From Lachnospiraceae bacterium MD308 (lineage in GTDB: Bacteria > Bacillota > Clostridia > Lachnospirales > Lachnospiraceae), in contig KE159796.1 in assembly GCA_000403475.2 (NCBI GenBank), positions 251,570-315,569 on the forward strand: a DNA stretch of 64,000 bases. Reading direction: 5' to 3'. Within the stretch, counting starts at the first letter, position 1. Every line of letters starts with the position of its first letter. The translations under genes and the position numbers were made by a program. The notes below the pieces were generated by a model. It had not been told where the DNA came from. It was given only the letters and a program-made list of their open reading frames with translations, and made no database searches. This document shows, one piece after another, positions 45,196 to 53,928 of the stretch.

Positions 45196-45733
45196 TGTCC
45201 ATCGGCTGGTTGAAGGCCGTGAGCTGATTTTAGGCGGAGTAAAGATACCTTACGAAAAAGGGCTTCTGGGGCATTCTGATGCGGATGTTCTTTTACATGC
45301 GGTGATGGATGCGCTGTTGGGGGCGGCGGCCCTTGGGGATATCGGCAGGCATTTCCCGGATACAGATCCGGCATATAAAGGAGCTTCAAGCCTGAAACTT
45401 TTGGAACATGTGGGAAAGCTGATTGATGAAAAACTCTATGTAATCGGCAATATTGATGCAACGATCATTGCCCAGCGTCCGAAGATGGCGCCTTATATAG
45501 AAGAGATGCGAAAGAACGTGGCAGAAACTCTCGGTATTGAGACGGATCAGGTGAATATCAAGGCGACGACAGAGGAAGGGCTGGGATTTACCGGAAGCGG
45601 AGAGGGAATCAGCGCCCAGGCTGTTGCATGCCTTGAGACGGTAGCGAATTACAGTTATGTGGCGGCATCGGATGAAGGACAGGGCTGTGCAGGATGCGGA
45701 GGATGTCCGCGTAAGTTGGGCGGTGAGTCTTAA
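45173..45733 (+). CDS. ispF: 2-C-methyl-D-erythritol 2,4-cyclodiphosphate synthase with Cys-rich tail
   Basis: The 186-residue enzyme makes the cyclic diphosphate intermediate of the MEP isoprenoid pathway. Zinc-site residues are D8 and H10 (GYDVHRL) and H42 region ([13 protein letters not shown]). The substrate loop shows [13 protein letters not shown], and the C-terminal conserved block is [17 protein letters not shown]. The enzyme usually ends near residue 158; here about 25 extra residues carry CAGCGGC, a possible metal-binding or redox tail. The start overlaps the small membrane protein gene, and the acetyltransferase gene begins next to its stop. Confidence 0.92.
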   Translation: MRIGMGYDVHRLVEGRELILGGVKIPYEKGLLGHSDADVLLHAVMDALLGAAALGDIGRHFPDTDPAYKGASSLKLLEHVGKLIDEKLYVIGNIDATIIAQRPKMAPYIEEMRKNVAETLGIETDQVNIKATTEEGLGFTGSGEGISAQAVACLETVANYSYVAASDEGQGCAGCGGCPRKLGGES

Positions 45734-45734
45734 G

Positions 45735-46727
45735 GTGGAGGTCAGGAGATTAAGGCAGGAGGAGAAGCTGCGCACAAGACCACTGTATGAGGAGGTTTTT
45801 TCGGAGGACAGCAGAAGTTTTGTAGACTATTATTATACAGAGAAGACAAAGGATAATGTAATTTACGCGGCGGAGGAGGACGGTCAGATCTGCGGGATGC
45901 TCCATCTGAACCCGTATGTGCTGTCTGTAAACGGAACAGAAAAAGAAGTGAATTATATCGTTGCTGTGGCTACTCAGGAAGCGTACCGGAGACGTGGTTA
46001 TATGGCGGCACTTCTCAGGCGCAGCCTCAGAGATATGTATGAGGCGGGGCAGTCATTTACCTTTCTGATGCCGGCAGCGGAGGGCATCTATCTGCCTCAT
46101 GATTTCCGCACAGTCTACGAGCAGGAAAAAAGGTATGTCGGGGTCGGAGAGGAGAGCACCTTTTTGCTGCAGGCGACGGAGGCGGACTGTGCAGAGCTTT
46201 CCGAGGCGGCAAACCGGTATCTGGAGGAGAATTACCAAGTGTTTGCGAAGCGGGATGGGGCTTATTACCGGAGGCTTCTTAAGGAATATGCAAGTGACGG
46301 GGGCAGTCTGATGCTGCAGAAGGCGGACGGGAAGATTGCGGACTGTAAGATTTTTATGCCGGGGGACAGAGAGCCTGAAAAGCCGAAGATTATGGTGCGG
46401 ATTGTAGATGTGCAAAGGATGCTTATGTCTGTCGGGGTGAAGAGTCTGATGGGTGTGTGTTTTTGTATTACCGACCCGGTTATCGAGGAGAATAATCGTT
46501 GTGTAGTCGTTATGGGTACGGAGTATTCCGGTGTGATGCTGATGGACAGTAAGCAGGAGAACAGCGAGGGGACGATAACGATCGCCGCTCTTGCAAGCTT
46601 CCTGTTCGGGGTGAAGAGCGCAGACGAGATCTGCATGGAGGAAGGCGTCGTAATGTCGGAGCGAATGAAGGGCGAGATGAAAAAGCTCGTTCCGCTCTCA
46701 AGGATATATCTGAATGAGACAGTATAA
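45735..46727 (+). CDS. Eis-like GNAT acetyltransferase with SCP2-type C-terminal domain
   Basis: The protein (about 330 residues) has a GNAT core with acetyl-CoA-binding VATQEAYRRRGYMAALL (about 90-106), a central second acetyltransferase-like region and a C-terminal SCP2-like domain (from about 215). That is the domain order of Eis-type N-acetyltransferases, some of which modify aminoglycosides or other amines. The natural substrate is unknown. The start is uncertain: GTG 45735, 7 bases after GGTGAG and directly after the ispF stop, gives the family-like VEVRRLR opening; GTG 45723 or ATG 45672 are longer alternatives. Confidence 0.8.
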   Translation: MEVRRLRQEEKLRTRPLYEEVFSEDSRSFVDYYYTEKTKDNVIYAAEEDGQICGMLHLNPYVLSVNGTEKEVNYIVAVATQEAYRRRGYMAALLRRSLRDMYEAGQSFTFLMPAAEGIYLPHDFRTVYEQEKRYVGVGEESTFLLQATEADCAELSEAANRYLEENYQVFAKRDGAYYRRLLKEYASDGGSLMLQKADGKIADCKIFMPGDREPEKPKIMVRIVDVQRMLMSVGVKSLMGVCFCITDPVIEENNRCVVVMGTEYSGVMLMDSKQENSEGTITIAALASFLFGVKSADEICMEEGVVMSERMKGEMKKLVPLSRIYLNETV

Positions 46728-46768
46728 ATATAAGTAAGTGTAATTATATCAATATGGAGGTGAGAAAG

Positions 46769-47902
46769 ATGACAGAGACAAGGCCGTTTATCGGCTGGAA
46801 GTTAGCGGAAGATTTTATGATTACTGTGTTTGAAAAGTATGGGGTGCCTGAGGAGGAAGCCGCAGTGTGTGCGGAGGTACTTCTTGAGAGTGACCGGAGA
46901 GGGATTGAAAGTCATGGGTGCAACCGGTTTAAGCCGATTTATATCGATCGGATCAAGGATGGTATCTTGAATCCGAAGACAGAGTTTGAAGTGATAAGAC
47001 AGACGCCGACCACAGCCGTTGTGGACGGGCATAACGGGATGGGTATGGTCATCGGTACGAAGGCGATGCAGATGGCGATTGATAAGGCGAAGCAATATGG
47101 CATGGGTATGGTGGCAGTGCGCAATTCTACCCATTATGGAATTGCGGGATATTATGCGACTATGTGTACGGAAAATAATATGGTTGGTATCACAGGGACT
47201 AATGCCAGACCGTCCATAGCGCCGACTTTTAGTGTTGAGAATATGCTGGGGACGAATCCCATCACCTTTGGCCTTCCCACAGATGAGCCGTTCCCATTCG
47301 TGCTGGATTGCGCAACTTCCATTTCCCAGCGGGGGAAGATTGAATTCTATGCGCGAAACGGGATGGATACACCGGCAGGTATGGTGATTGGAAATGACGG
47401 AAAAGCGGTGACGGACAGCAAGCAGATTTTAAATGATCTGAACTGCGGACAGGCGGCGCTGACACCTCTTGGGGGAATCGGCGAGGAGCTGGCGGGATAT
47501 AAAGGATACGGCTACGCGACAGTGGTAGAGATTCTCTCGGCGGCACTTCAGGCGGGAAGCTTCCTCAAGATGCTTTCCGGCAAGGATGAGGAGGGGAATA
47601 AGATTCCTTATCCGCTGGGACATTTCTTTATTGCGATTGACACAGAGGCGTTTATGGGAGCGGAGAGATTTAAGAAAACTGCCGGGGAAATCTTAAGACA
47701 GCTTCGGGCTTCTAAAAAAGCGCCGGGACAGGAACGCATATTTACTGCGGGAGAAAAAGAGTATGAGATCTGGCAGTTCAGGAAGGACAAGGGTGTTCCA
47801 ATGGGAGAGGCGCTTCAGAAAGAGTTTATTAAAATGAGAGATGACCTGGGGCTTACACAGTTTACGTTCCCTTTTGAGCAGGTAAAAGACAGGCAAATAT
47901 AA
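46769..47902 (+). CDS. Ldh_2-family dehydrogenase (malate/L-sulfolactate/ureidoglycolate type)
   Basis: The 377-residue NAD(P)-dependent oxidoreductase belongs to the family that lacks a Rossmann fold. Visible family blocks are SHGCNRF near the N-terminus with the catalytic-region histidine, VVAVRNSTHYGIAGYY-type sequence, LGTNPITFGLP and GGYKGYGY-like AGYKGYGYATVVEIL. Members oxidise 2-hydroxy acids such as malate, 2,3-diketogulonate, sulfolactate or ureidoglycolate; this one cannot be assigned. The ATG at 46769 follows GGAGGTGAG. A strong terminator follows. Confidence 0.85.
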   Translation: MTETRPFIGWKLAEDFMITVFEKYGVPEEEAAVCAEVLLESDRRGIESHGCNRFKPIYIDRIKDGILNPKTEFEVIRQTPTTAVVDGHNGMGMVIGTKAMQMAIDKAKQYGMGMVAVRNSTHYGIAGYYATMCTENNMVGITGTNARPSIAPTFSVENMLGTNPITFGLPTDEPFPFVLDCATSISQRGKIEFYARNGMDTPAGMVIGNDGKAVTDSKQILNDLNCGQAALTPLGGIGEELAGYKGYGYATVVEILSAALQAGSFLKMLSGKDEEGNKIPYPLGHFFIAIDTEAFMGAERFKKTAGEILRQLRASKKAPGQERIFTAGEKEYEIWQFRKDKGVPMGEALQKEFIKMRDDLGLTQFTFPFEQVKDRQI

Positions 47903-47905
47903 AAT

Positions 47906-47948
47906 AAAGAAAGGCAGCGGCTTGCATGGGCCGCCGCCTTTCTTTGTC
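47906..47948 (+). terminator. Strong terminator after the Ldh_2-type gene
   Basis: AAAGAAAGGCAGCGGC (47906-47921) and GCCGCCGCCTTTCTTT (47930-47945) form a 16-bp stem with one mismatch, ending in a T-rich tail. Confidence 0.9.
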
Positions 47949-47971
47949 TGGTGTTTTCCGCCGCTGTATAA

Positions 47972-47993
47972 TTAGAATTTCTTTAGAATTTCT
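47972..47993. promoter_or_regulatory. Exact 11-bp tandem repeat, candidate response-regulator site
   Basis: TTAGAATTTCT is repeated perfectly head-to-tail at 47972-47982 and 47983-47993. One-turn direct repeats are the usual binding pattern of OmpR-family dimers. It lies about 40 bases before a -10-like TATACT (48031-48036) that has no -35 box, as for an activated promoter. Confidence 0.6.
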
Positions 47994-48063
47994 TTTGTTT
48001 TTCTCATCCTCCCTCTTAAGATTTTGTCGGTATACTTCAGAGGAAGAATAAGGAGGGCAGCAG

Positions 48064-48207
48064 ATGAAGGACGGCACGTACCCAAAATCAGCGGAATGTG
48101 ATATGATATATTGGCGCTGGCAGAATGTGACCGGTATAAAAATAAGAAAAGTCAGAGAGGAGAAATTAAACAATGGAGATAAATCATGTACTGGTGGTGG
48201 AGGATGA
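48064..48207 (+). CDS. Possible 47-residue leader ORF overlapping the response-regulator gene
   Basis: ATG 48064 lies 6 bases after AGGAGGG (48051-48057), a better site than most genes here. The frame encodes 47 residues (MKDGTYPKSAECDM and onward, ending CTGGGG) and overlaps the regulator gene by 35 bases in another frame. It may only be a leader whose translation controls the downstream gene. There is no homology evidence. Confidence 0.35.
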   Translation: MKDGTYPKSAECDMIYWRWQNVTGIKIRKVREEKLNNGDKSCTGGGG

Positions 48208-48880
48208 TAAGGAAATACGCGAAGGCGTAAAAATCTACCTGAAATCCCAGGGGTACGAGGTGTTCGAGGCGGCGGACGGTATGGAAGGCCTTGAAGTCAT
48301 TGGGAAAGAGGAAATCCACCTGGCCATTGTGGATGTGATGATGCCCAGGATGGACGGGATATCTATGACCATAAAGCTCAGGGAAAAGCATGATTTCCCG
48401 GTAATCTTTTTGTCGGCGAAATCGGAGGAGGTAGACAAGATCATGGGGCTTAATATGGGGGCGGACGACTACGTGACGAAGCCTTTCACACCTATGGAGC
48501 TGCTTGCCCGCGTTAACTCCCAGTTGAGGCGCTACAAGAGATTTCTAGAGCGGCTCGGGACGGCGAAGGAGTCTTCGTCGGTGCATACGATCGGCGGCCT
48601 AGAGCTTAACGAGGAGACCGTCGAGGTGACGGTGGACGGGGAGCCGGTGAAGATGACCCCGATAGAGTTTAAGATACTGCTGTTGTTCATGAAGAACCCG
48701 GGAAGAGTATTTTCTGCTGAGGAGATTTATGAGAGGGTGTGGAATGAGCGGGCGGTAAACACAGATACGATCATGGTACATGTGAGAAACATTCGGGAAA
48801 AGATTGAGATCAACCCGAAAGAACCAAAATATTTGAAGGTGGTGTGGGGTGTTGGATACAAAATTGAAAAACAGGCATAA
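48173..48880 (+). CDS. OmpR-family response regulator, VanR-like
   Basis: The 235-residue regulator has acidic pocket VEDD (9-12), phospho-acceptor D54 in AIVDVMMPRMDG, T and K in VTKPFTPMELLARV, and a C-terminal winged helix with DTIMVHVRNIREKIE. It resembles VanR-type regulators paired with large sensor kinases. The kinase gene starts within its 3' end, so the two are coupled. The exact tandem repeat at 47972-47993 is a likely autoregulatory site. No van resistance genes are nearby, so the regulon is unknown. Confidence 0.88.
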   Translation: MEINHVLVVEDDKEIREGVKIYLKSQGYEVFEAADGMEGLEVIGKEEIHLAIVDVMMPRMDGISMTIKLREKHDFPVIFLSAKSEEVDKIMGLNMGADDYVTKPFTPMELLARVNSQLRRYKRFLERLGTAKESSSVHTIGGLELNEETVEVTVDGEPVKMTPIEFKILLLFMKNPGRVFSAEEIYERVWNERAVNTDTIMVHVRNIREKIEINPKEPKYLKVVWGVGYKIEKQA

Positions 48881-50951
48881 GCTGGCAGTTGTTCTGATTA
48901 TATTTATCATTATGATTCCGACAATTGTAATCACAGAGCAGTATGGCAATGTATATTATGATATGACAGAGATTAGAGAGGCGTCAGAAAACATAGAGCA
49001 GACTTCCGGAGATTTTATGGGGAAGTTTGTGGATATCTGTTATATCCTGTACAATTCGGAGACGGATGGCGGCAGGCGGGAACATGCGGCGGAGTTTGCA
49101 GAATGTTTGGAAAATGAAGGCTACAGAAGCGGATACGACGAATATTATGAATCTTTTATCTCTCTTTTGGATTACAGGGTAGTAGACGGAAGCGGGAATG
49201 TGGTTGCCAAGACGATGGCATCTAGCGACAGCAGCTATCCGACGGAGCAGAATATGGGTGAATATGCCATTGGCGTGGTAATATCGTACGACGCAAGCGG
49301 CCGTCCGGCTGCAGTTATTCGGGAAGGAGAGTATAAGCAGGTTCAGAGCAAGGAGCTTAACCGGATACTGAATAATTTTTCGGAGTCTTCGGCATTGGTA
49401 CAGTGGTTTCAGGTTATGGAATCGGAGAGTGTGTTGGAGACGCCGAAGGACAGAACTTACTATCTTGCCATGCGTGCAGAAAGTATGGAGGAATATTTCC
49501 GGTCTCAGGAAAGTTGGGGAGCGGAGTATTGCGTACCGTCCTGGTTTTATCAGGTGATGCTGTTTCTCATGGTGCTTGTAGCAGCGGCAGCCATCCTTCT
49601 TCCCAAGCGCAAAAACCTCCATACAGGGGATGAGAAGATATTCAGGGTTCCGATTGAGATTCCGTTAATCGTGTTTTCCGTTGTGGTTACCGGCGCGGTC
49701 AATATGGTGGAAAATCGGATTTTCAGCCAGGAAGGCAGCGTGTCCGGGGTTGACACGTGGATCTGGTTCGGCGTTTTTGCGGCGGTTTACTGGAGCGCGG
49801 CATGTACACGGAGGGTTTTTGTCATAGGCCCGAAGAAATACATGAAGGAGTGTACACTGACGGCTCCGGTGGTAAGGGGTGTAAAAAAAGCATGGAAACT
49901 CTTAGTCAGGAAATGTAAGGACGGATTTGATTATCTGTACCATTCTTTTGATAATCTGGATTTTGCCGAGAAGAACAATAAGACAATCCTGAGACTGGTG
50001 CTGATTAATTTCGGGATACTCTTTCTGGTGACCTGCATGTGGTTTGCAGGAATCCCGGCGCTGATCTTTTATTCTGTCGTTTTGTTCTATATCCTGCGGA
50101 AATACTTTAATGATCTGAAGGATAAATACGCGGTGCTTCTTAAAGCCACCAATCAGATGGCGCAGGGGAAGTTAGACGTAGAGATCAGTGAAGATCTGGG
50201 TGTATTCAATCCGTTCAAGGCGGAGATTGCAAAAATTCAGGACGGTTATCTTAAGGCAGTGGAAAAGGAAGTTAAGAGCCAGCGCATGAAGACAGACCTG
50301 ATTACCAATGTGTCTCACGACTTAAAGACGCCGCTGACAGCGATTATCACTTATGTGAATCTGTTAAAGGAAGAGAAGGATGAAAAAAAGCGCCAGGATT
50401 ACATTGACGTACTGGAGAGAAAATCGCTGAGGCTTAAGGTGCTGATTGAGGATTTGTTCGAGATCAGCAAGGCAAGCAGTAAGAATGTAACTCTTCATCT
50501 CGTGGATGTGGACGTGGTCAACCTCTTTAAACAGGTGCGGCTTGAACTCAGCGAGAAGTTTAAGGAGACAGAACTTGACTTTCGGTGTACTTATCCGGAT
50601 GAGAGGGCAGTGGCAAAGCTTGACAGCCAAAAGACTTACCGGATCTTTGAAAATCTGCTTGTCAATGTAGTGAAATATGCCCTGCCTAAGACCCGGGTAT
50701 ATGTAAAGATAGAAAGGATAGATGAGGAGGTTGTTCTGCACATTATGAATATCTCGGCGACGGAGCTTAACTTTAACGCCGACGAGATTACCGAGCGGTT
50801 CGTGCGGGGCGATGCGGCGAGAAACACGGAAGGTTCAGGACTTGGACTGGCTATTGCAAAGAGCTTTACAGAACTGCAGAAAGGACGGTTTAAGATAGAG
50901 ACGGAGGGCGATTTGTTTAAGGCTGAGGTGGCTTTTTCGGTGGAAGAGTAG
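48849..50951 (+). CDS. Sensor histidine kinase, VanS-like
   Basis: The 700-residue kinase has an N-terminal membrane helix (about 10-27), an extracytoplasmic sensor of about 200 residues and several further membrane helices (between about 235 and 420). A HisKA domain follows with H490 in NVSHDLKTPLTAI, then an ATPase domain (NLLVNVVKYAL N box, SGLGLAIAKS G2). The sensor shows no domain I recognise. Translation probably begins at GTG 48849, inside the regulator gene. The SHDLKTPLT block is typical of VanS-like kinases that monitor the envelope. A terminator follows. Confidence 0.87.
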   Translation: MLDTKLKNRHKLAVVLIIFIIMIPTIVITEQYGNVYYDMTEIREASENIEQTSGDFMGKFVDICYILYNSETDGGRREHAAEFAECLENEGYRSGYDEYYESFISLLDYRVVDGSGNVVAKTMASSDSSYPTEQNMGEYAIGVVISYDASGRPAAVIREGEYKQVQSKELNRILNNFSESSALVQWFQVMESESVLETPKDRTYYLAMRAESMEEYFRSQESWGAEYCVPSWFYQVMLFLMVLVAAAAILLPKRKNLHTGDEKIFRVPIEIPLIVFSVVVTGAVNMVENRIFSQEGSVSGVDTWIWFGVFAAVYWSAACTRRVFVIGPKKYMKECTLTAPVVRGVKKAWKLLVRKCKDGFDYLYHSFDNLDFAEKNNKTILRLVLINFGILFLVTCMWFAGIPALIFYSVVLFYILRKYFNDLKDKYAVLLKATNQMAQGKLDVEISEDLGVFNPFKAEIAKIQDGYLKAVEKEVKSQRMKTDLITNVSHDLKTPLTAIITYVNLLKEEKDEKKRQDYIDVLERKSLRLKVLIEDLFEISKASSKNVTLHLVDVDVVNLFKQVRLELSEKFKETELDFRCTYPDERAVAKLDSQKTYRIFENLLVNVVKYALPKTRVYVKIERIDEEVVLHIMNISATELNFNADEITERFVRGDAARNTEGSGLGLAIAKSFTELQKGRFKIETEGDLFKAEVAFSVEE

Positions 50952-50976
50952 GAAAATAACAGAGTTTTGTGTGAAG

Positions 50977-51016
50977 ATACCGGGGACAGGAGAAATTTTG
51001 CCCCGGTATTATTTTG
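50977..51016 (+). terminator. Terminator after the VanS-like kinase gene
   Basis: ATACCGGGG (50977-50985) and CCCCGGTAT (51001-51009) pair perfectly, followed by TATTTT. Confidence 0.8.
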
Positions 51017-51041
51017 ACTGTTTTTTGACTTAGTTTTTTTC

Positions 51042-51070
51042 TTGTAAATATTCACGTGATAGGATACAAT
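51042..51070 (+). promoter_or_regulatory. Promoter of the FapA-type gene
   Basis: TTGTAA (51042-51047), 17 bases, TACAAT (51065-51070), about 50 bases before the gene and after the kinase terminator. Confidence 0.65.
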
Positions 51071-51119
51071 AGGAATATAATATTGAAATAGGAAATATGC
51101 AAAAGGGGAGGCGATAGAT

Positions 51120-52847
51120 ATGAAAATTTTAAAAATGTTGAAAGAAAAGTTCATCAGGACCAAAAAGGAAGAAAGCAAAGAGGAGGAATCTAAAGAACCT
51201 CTGTTTGAGGAAGCGAAGCAAGACTTTGCTACTACATCAACAGCATCTTCGGTCAGTCTGGAATTGTCCCATGAACATCCGCTTTATCGCCTGTATGACA
51301 TAAGGACAGATAAGTCGAGGAATACGCCTCCTCCTGAACTGGTAATGAAAGGGTGCGACGATCTTACGGAGGATCAACTGAGAAAAGAGCTCATGCGGTT
51401 TCGTATTGAGATGACGAAGGCGGCAGATTTCCGCCTGAAGGATGTGCTGCCGAAGATTACCGAGGGAGAGAGTGAGGAGGAAGAGAGTGAAACTCCGCAC
51501 CTGGAGCCGTCGATGGATGCCCTTCCCTTTATCTATGTATCGTCGGACAGGATGTATGCGTGGGTGTTGGTTTTTCCTCCTACAGGTTGGGGGAAGGAGC
51601 TTACGAAAGAGCTGATCTTTGAGGCGCTGGAGAAAAAGAAAGTTTCTTATGGTCTGGTGCAGGAGACATTCGATAGCCTTCCGGATGATTATAACCGTTA
51701 TTTTCATCTGTTCCTTATCGCGAAGGGAAGCAAGCCGGCAAACGGAGACAACGGCTATCTGGTCGATTATTTCCTGAGACATGTGGAACGTCTGCCGGAG
51801 ATGGATGAGTTTGGAAATGTGAATTACATGTCGCTTGGCGCCGAGCAGAATGTAAAAAAGGGGGATCTGATCTGCGAGGCGATTCCGCCGACAGAAGGGA
51901 TTGCAGGACGGACTGTGCTCAACCAGGAGCTGCGCTGCAAGAACGGAAAAAGTGTATCTATTCCGAAGGGAAAGAATACAGAAGTCAGCGAGGACGGCAA
52001 CAAGCTGATTGCGTCCATCGACGGGCGTGTGGAATTCAGCGGGCGGTATTTCTCCGTAAAGCCATTGCTTGAGATTCCCGGCAATGTAGACTATTCTACC
52101 GGAAATATCAATTTTATCGGGGACGTGCTGATTCACGGCGATGTATGCAGCGGGTTTTCGGTCAAAGCGATGGGAGATATCAAGGTTGACGGCGTGATTG
52201 AGTCCTGTGAGATTGAAGCAGGAGGGGATTTGATTGTAGTCAAAGGCATCGTAGGAAATATGGAGACGATCGTGCGCTCACAGCATAATATCTATTCAAA
52301 ATATCTGGTAAACAGCATTGTCCATGCCAGGCAGAATGTGCATACGGATTCTATTCGTTACAGCAATGTATACAGTGACGGAGAAGTTCAGGTCTGCTCG
52401 GGAAGAGGACTCATTGTCGGGGGGCAGATTCGGGCGGCGCAGGGAATCGAGGCGAAGATTGTGGGCTCCGTATATGAAAGCCCTACGTCGGTTTTCCTGG
52501 GCGGACAGCCTTATGCGAATTTTGAGAAGCAGCTTTTGTCGCGGAATATAAAAGAGATGAAAGACGAGATGGAAAAGCTGGAGCGGCAGCCGGACAGTCC
52601 ATATAAGTCAAAGCAGATGAGCAAGCTCAGACTGGAGCTGTCGGTGAGCGGTATGAAGCTTAATAAGTTTGACAGAGACAAAGAGCGGATGGAAGAGGAA
52701 GGGGAAGAGTTGAAAAATTGCCGTTTAAGGTGCGGCACAGCGCATCCGCGCGTGTCCATAACGATAGAAGATGAGACCGTCATTCTGGATCGTACCTATA
52801 ATTCCTGCAATGCAAGGCTGGTAGAGGGAGAGATCTTCCTCATATAA
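51120..52847 (+). CDS. FapA/DUF342-family protein
   Basis: The 575-residue protein has a charged N-terminal region (KKEESKEEESKE) and a globular middle. The DUF342 core (about 240-475) has repeated short beta strands such as NVDYSTGNINFIGDVLIHG and GDIKVDGVIES, the pattern of a right-handed beta-helix. A coiled-coil stretch (about 475-535) and a small C-terminal domain follow. FapA-type proteins act in flagellar assembly in some bacteria but occur widely in clostridia without flagella, with roles in cell-surface or polymer organisation that remain unclear. It has its own promoter and precedes the T-box operon. Confidence 0.85.
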   Translation: MKILKMLKEKFIRTKKEESKEEESKEPLFEEAKQDFATTSTASSVSLELSHEHPLYRLYDIRTDKSRNTPPPELVMKGCDDLTEDQLRKELMRFRIEMTKAADFRLKDVLPKITEGESEEEESETPHLEPSMDALPFIYVSSDRMYAWVLVFPPTGWGKELTKELIFEALEKKKVSYGLVQETFDSLPDDYNRYFHLFLIAKGSKPANGDNGYLVDYFLRHVERLPEMDEFGNVNYMSLGAEQNVKKGDLICEAIPPTEGIAGRTVLNQELRCKNGKSVSIPKGKNTEVSEDGNKLIASIDGRVEFSGRYFSVKPLLEIPGNVDYSTGNINFIGDVLIHGDVCSGFSVKAMGDIKVDGVIESCEIEAGGDLIVVKGIVGNMETIVRSQHNIYSKYLVNSIVHARQNVHTDSIRYSNVYSDGEVQVCSGRGLIVGGQIRAAQGIEAKIVGSVYESPTSVFLGGQPYANFEKQLLSRNIKEMKDEMEKLERQPDSPYKSKQMSKLRLELSVSGMKLNKFDRDKERMEEEGEELKNCRLRCGTAHPRVSITIEDETVILDRTYNSCNARLVEGEIFLI

Positions 52848-52854
52848 CAAATAG

Positions 52855-52883
52855 TTGACAAATTTTAGAATTTCACATATGAT
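52855..52883 (+). promoter_or_regulatory. Promoter of the cysteine T-box operon
   Basis: TTGACA (52855-52860), 17 bases, TATGAT (52878-52883). Transcription would start near 52890 and run through the T-box leader. Confidence 0.8.
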
Positions 52884-52889
52884 AATTTA

Positions 52890-53180
52890 AGGTATCAAAC
52901 TTAAAAAGAAAAGACACAGAACGGAAAGAGTAGCAGTGTGAGAACTTACAGAGAGGGGCTGTCGCTGGCTGAAAGCAGCCTTTAAGGGAAGCTCTGTGAA
53001 GTGCGTCCGGGAGTTGATCGGGTGAACAGGTGCAGGTTATCTCAGTAGCCGGATACGTTTAGCATACGTTACATGTATAAAGTGGAGAAGTACTTGAATG
53101 GATTAAGGCTTCTCTATTAGAGTGGAACCGCGGAGTATTGACTTCGTCTCTTGTTACAGGAACAGGAGACGAAGTTTTTT
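52890..53180 (+). promoter_or_regulatory. T-box riboswitch, cysteine type
   Basis: The leader contains the T-box core AGAGTGGAACCGCGG (53119-53133), followed by a terminator whose arms ACTTCGTCTC (53141-53150) and GAGACGAAGT (53166-53175) end in a T-run. Stem I is visible as ACAGAG near 52955 pairing with CTCTGT at about 52992, leaving GAAGTGC in the specifier loop; the likely specifier is TGC (53002-53004) for cysteine. Uncharged tRNA-Cys would pair with specifier and T-box and prevent termination. The downstream cysE and cysS genes fit this specificity exactly. It fills the 380-base gap before cysE. Confidence 0.93.
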
Positions 53181-53230
53181 AGTCTCGGTGAAGGAATTAA
53201 GAAAGATTCATATAATGAAGGAGAATGATT

Positions 53231-53902
53231 ATGGGTATGATATCCTACATTAAGCAAGAGATTCAGGTCATAAGAGAACGTGACCCGGCCATTAAGTCCA
53301 ATATGGAAGTGTTTTTGTATCCCAGTTTTAAGGCGATCATTGCTTATCGGATTGCGCATAAGCTGTATGTTAAAAAGCATTATTTTCTTGCGCGCTGGGT
53401 GTCTCAGAAGGCGGTGAGAAAGACCGGGATTGAGATTCATCCGGGAGCAAAGATTGGGAAGGGGTTGTTTATTGACCACGGAAGCGGAGTTATCATCGGT
53501 GAGACGGCGGAGCTTGGGGATAATGTGACGCTGTACCAGGGCGTGACTCTCGGTGGTACAGGAAAAGAACAGGGAAAGCGGCACCCTACACTTAAAGATA
53601 ATGTGATGGTGAGCGCGGGGGCGAAGGTTTTGGGTTCTTTTACCATCGGGGAGAATTCGAAGATCGGCGCAGGCTCAGTGGTGCTCAAGGAGGTTCCGCC
53701 TAACTGTACGGTGGTTGGAGTGCCGGGGCGTATCGTGAAGCGGGACGATGTAAAGATTCCCCGCTCGGATATGGATCAGGTGCATCTGCCCGACCCTATA
53801 ACCAGCGATATCCGTGAGCTGCAGGCAGACAATATGCGTCTGCACAGGCGGCTTAGAGAGATGGAGAGGCGCAGAAAGACAGAGAATGGAGAAGGAAAGT
53901 AA
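53231..53902 (+). CDS. cysE: Serine O-acetyltransferase
   Basis: The 223-residue enzyme makes O-acetylserine, the precursor of cysteine. The N-terminal helical part is followed by a left-handed beta-helix of hexapeptide repeats with the active-site block GLFIDHGSGVIIGETAELGDNVTLYQGVTLGG, whose DH and H of KRHPTL are catalytic. The C-terminal tail is longer and more charged than usual (RLHRRLREMERRRK). The start at 53231 is placed 7 bases after AAGGAG; ATG 53225 is too close. As first gene after the T-box it is induced when cysteinyl-tRNA is low. Confidence 0.93.
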   Translation: MGMISYIKQEIQVIRERDPAIKSNMEVFLYPSFKAIIAYRIAHKLYVKKHYFLARWVSQKAVRKTGIEIHPGAKIGKGLFIDHGSGVIIGETAELGDNVTLYQGVTLGGTGKEQGKRHPTLKDNVMVSAGAKVLGSFTIGENSKIGAGSVVLKEVPPNCTVVGVPGRIVKRDDVKIPRSDMDQVHLPDPITSDIRELQADNMRLHRRLREMERRRKTENGEGK

Positions 53903-53928
53903 AAAAGATAAAAGGAGAGATGACAATA

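Noticed and set aside
46769-47902. Considered as ureidoglycolate dehydrogenase completing an allantoin pathway with the sigma-54 island
   Set aside because: It is about 18 kb from the island and the family has many substrates. There is no allantoinase-specific evidence, so the link is not claimed.
51237-52136. 299-codon minus-strand frame opposite the FapA-type gene
   Set aside because: No domain and no ribosome site; the plus-strand gene fully explains the region.
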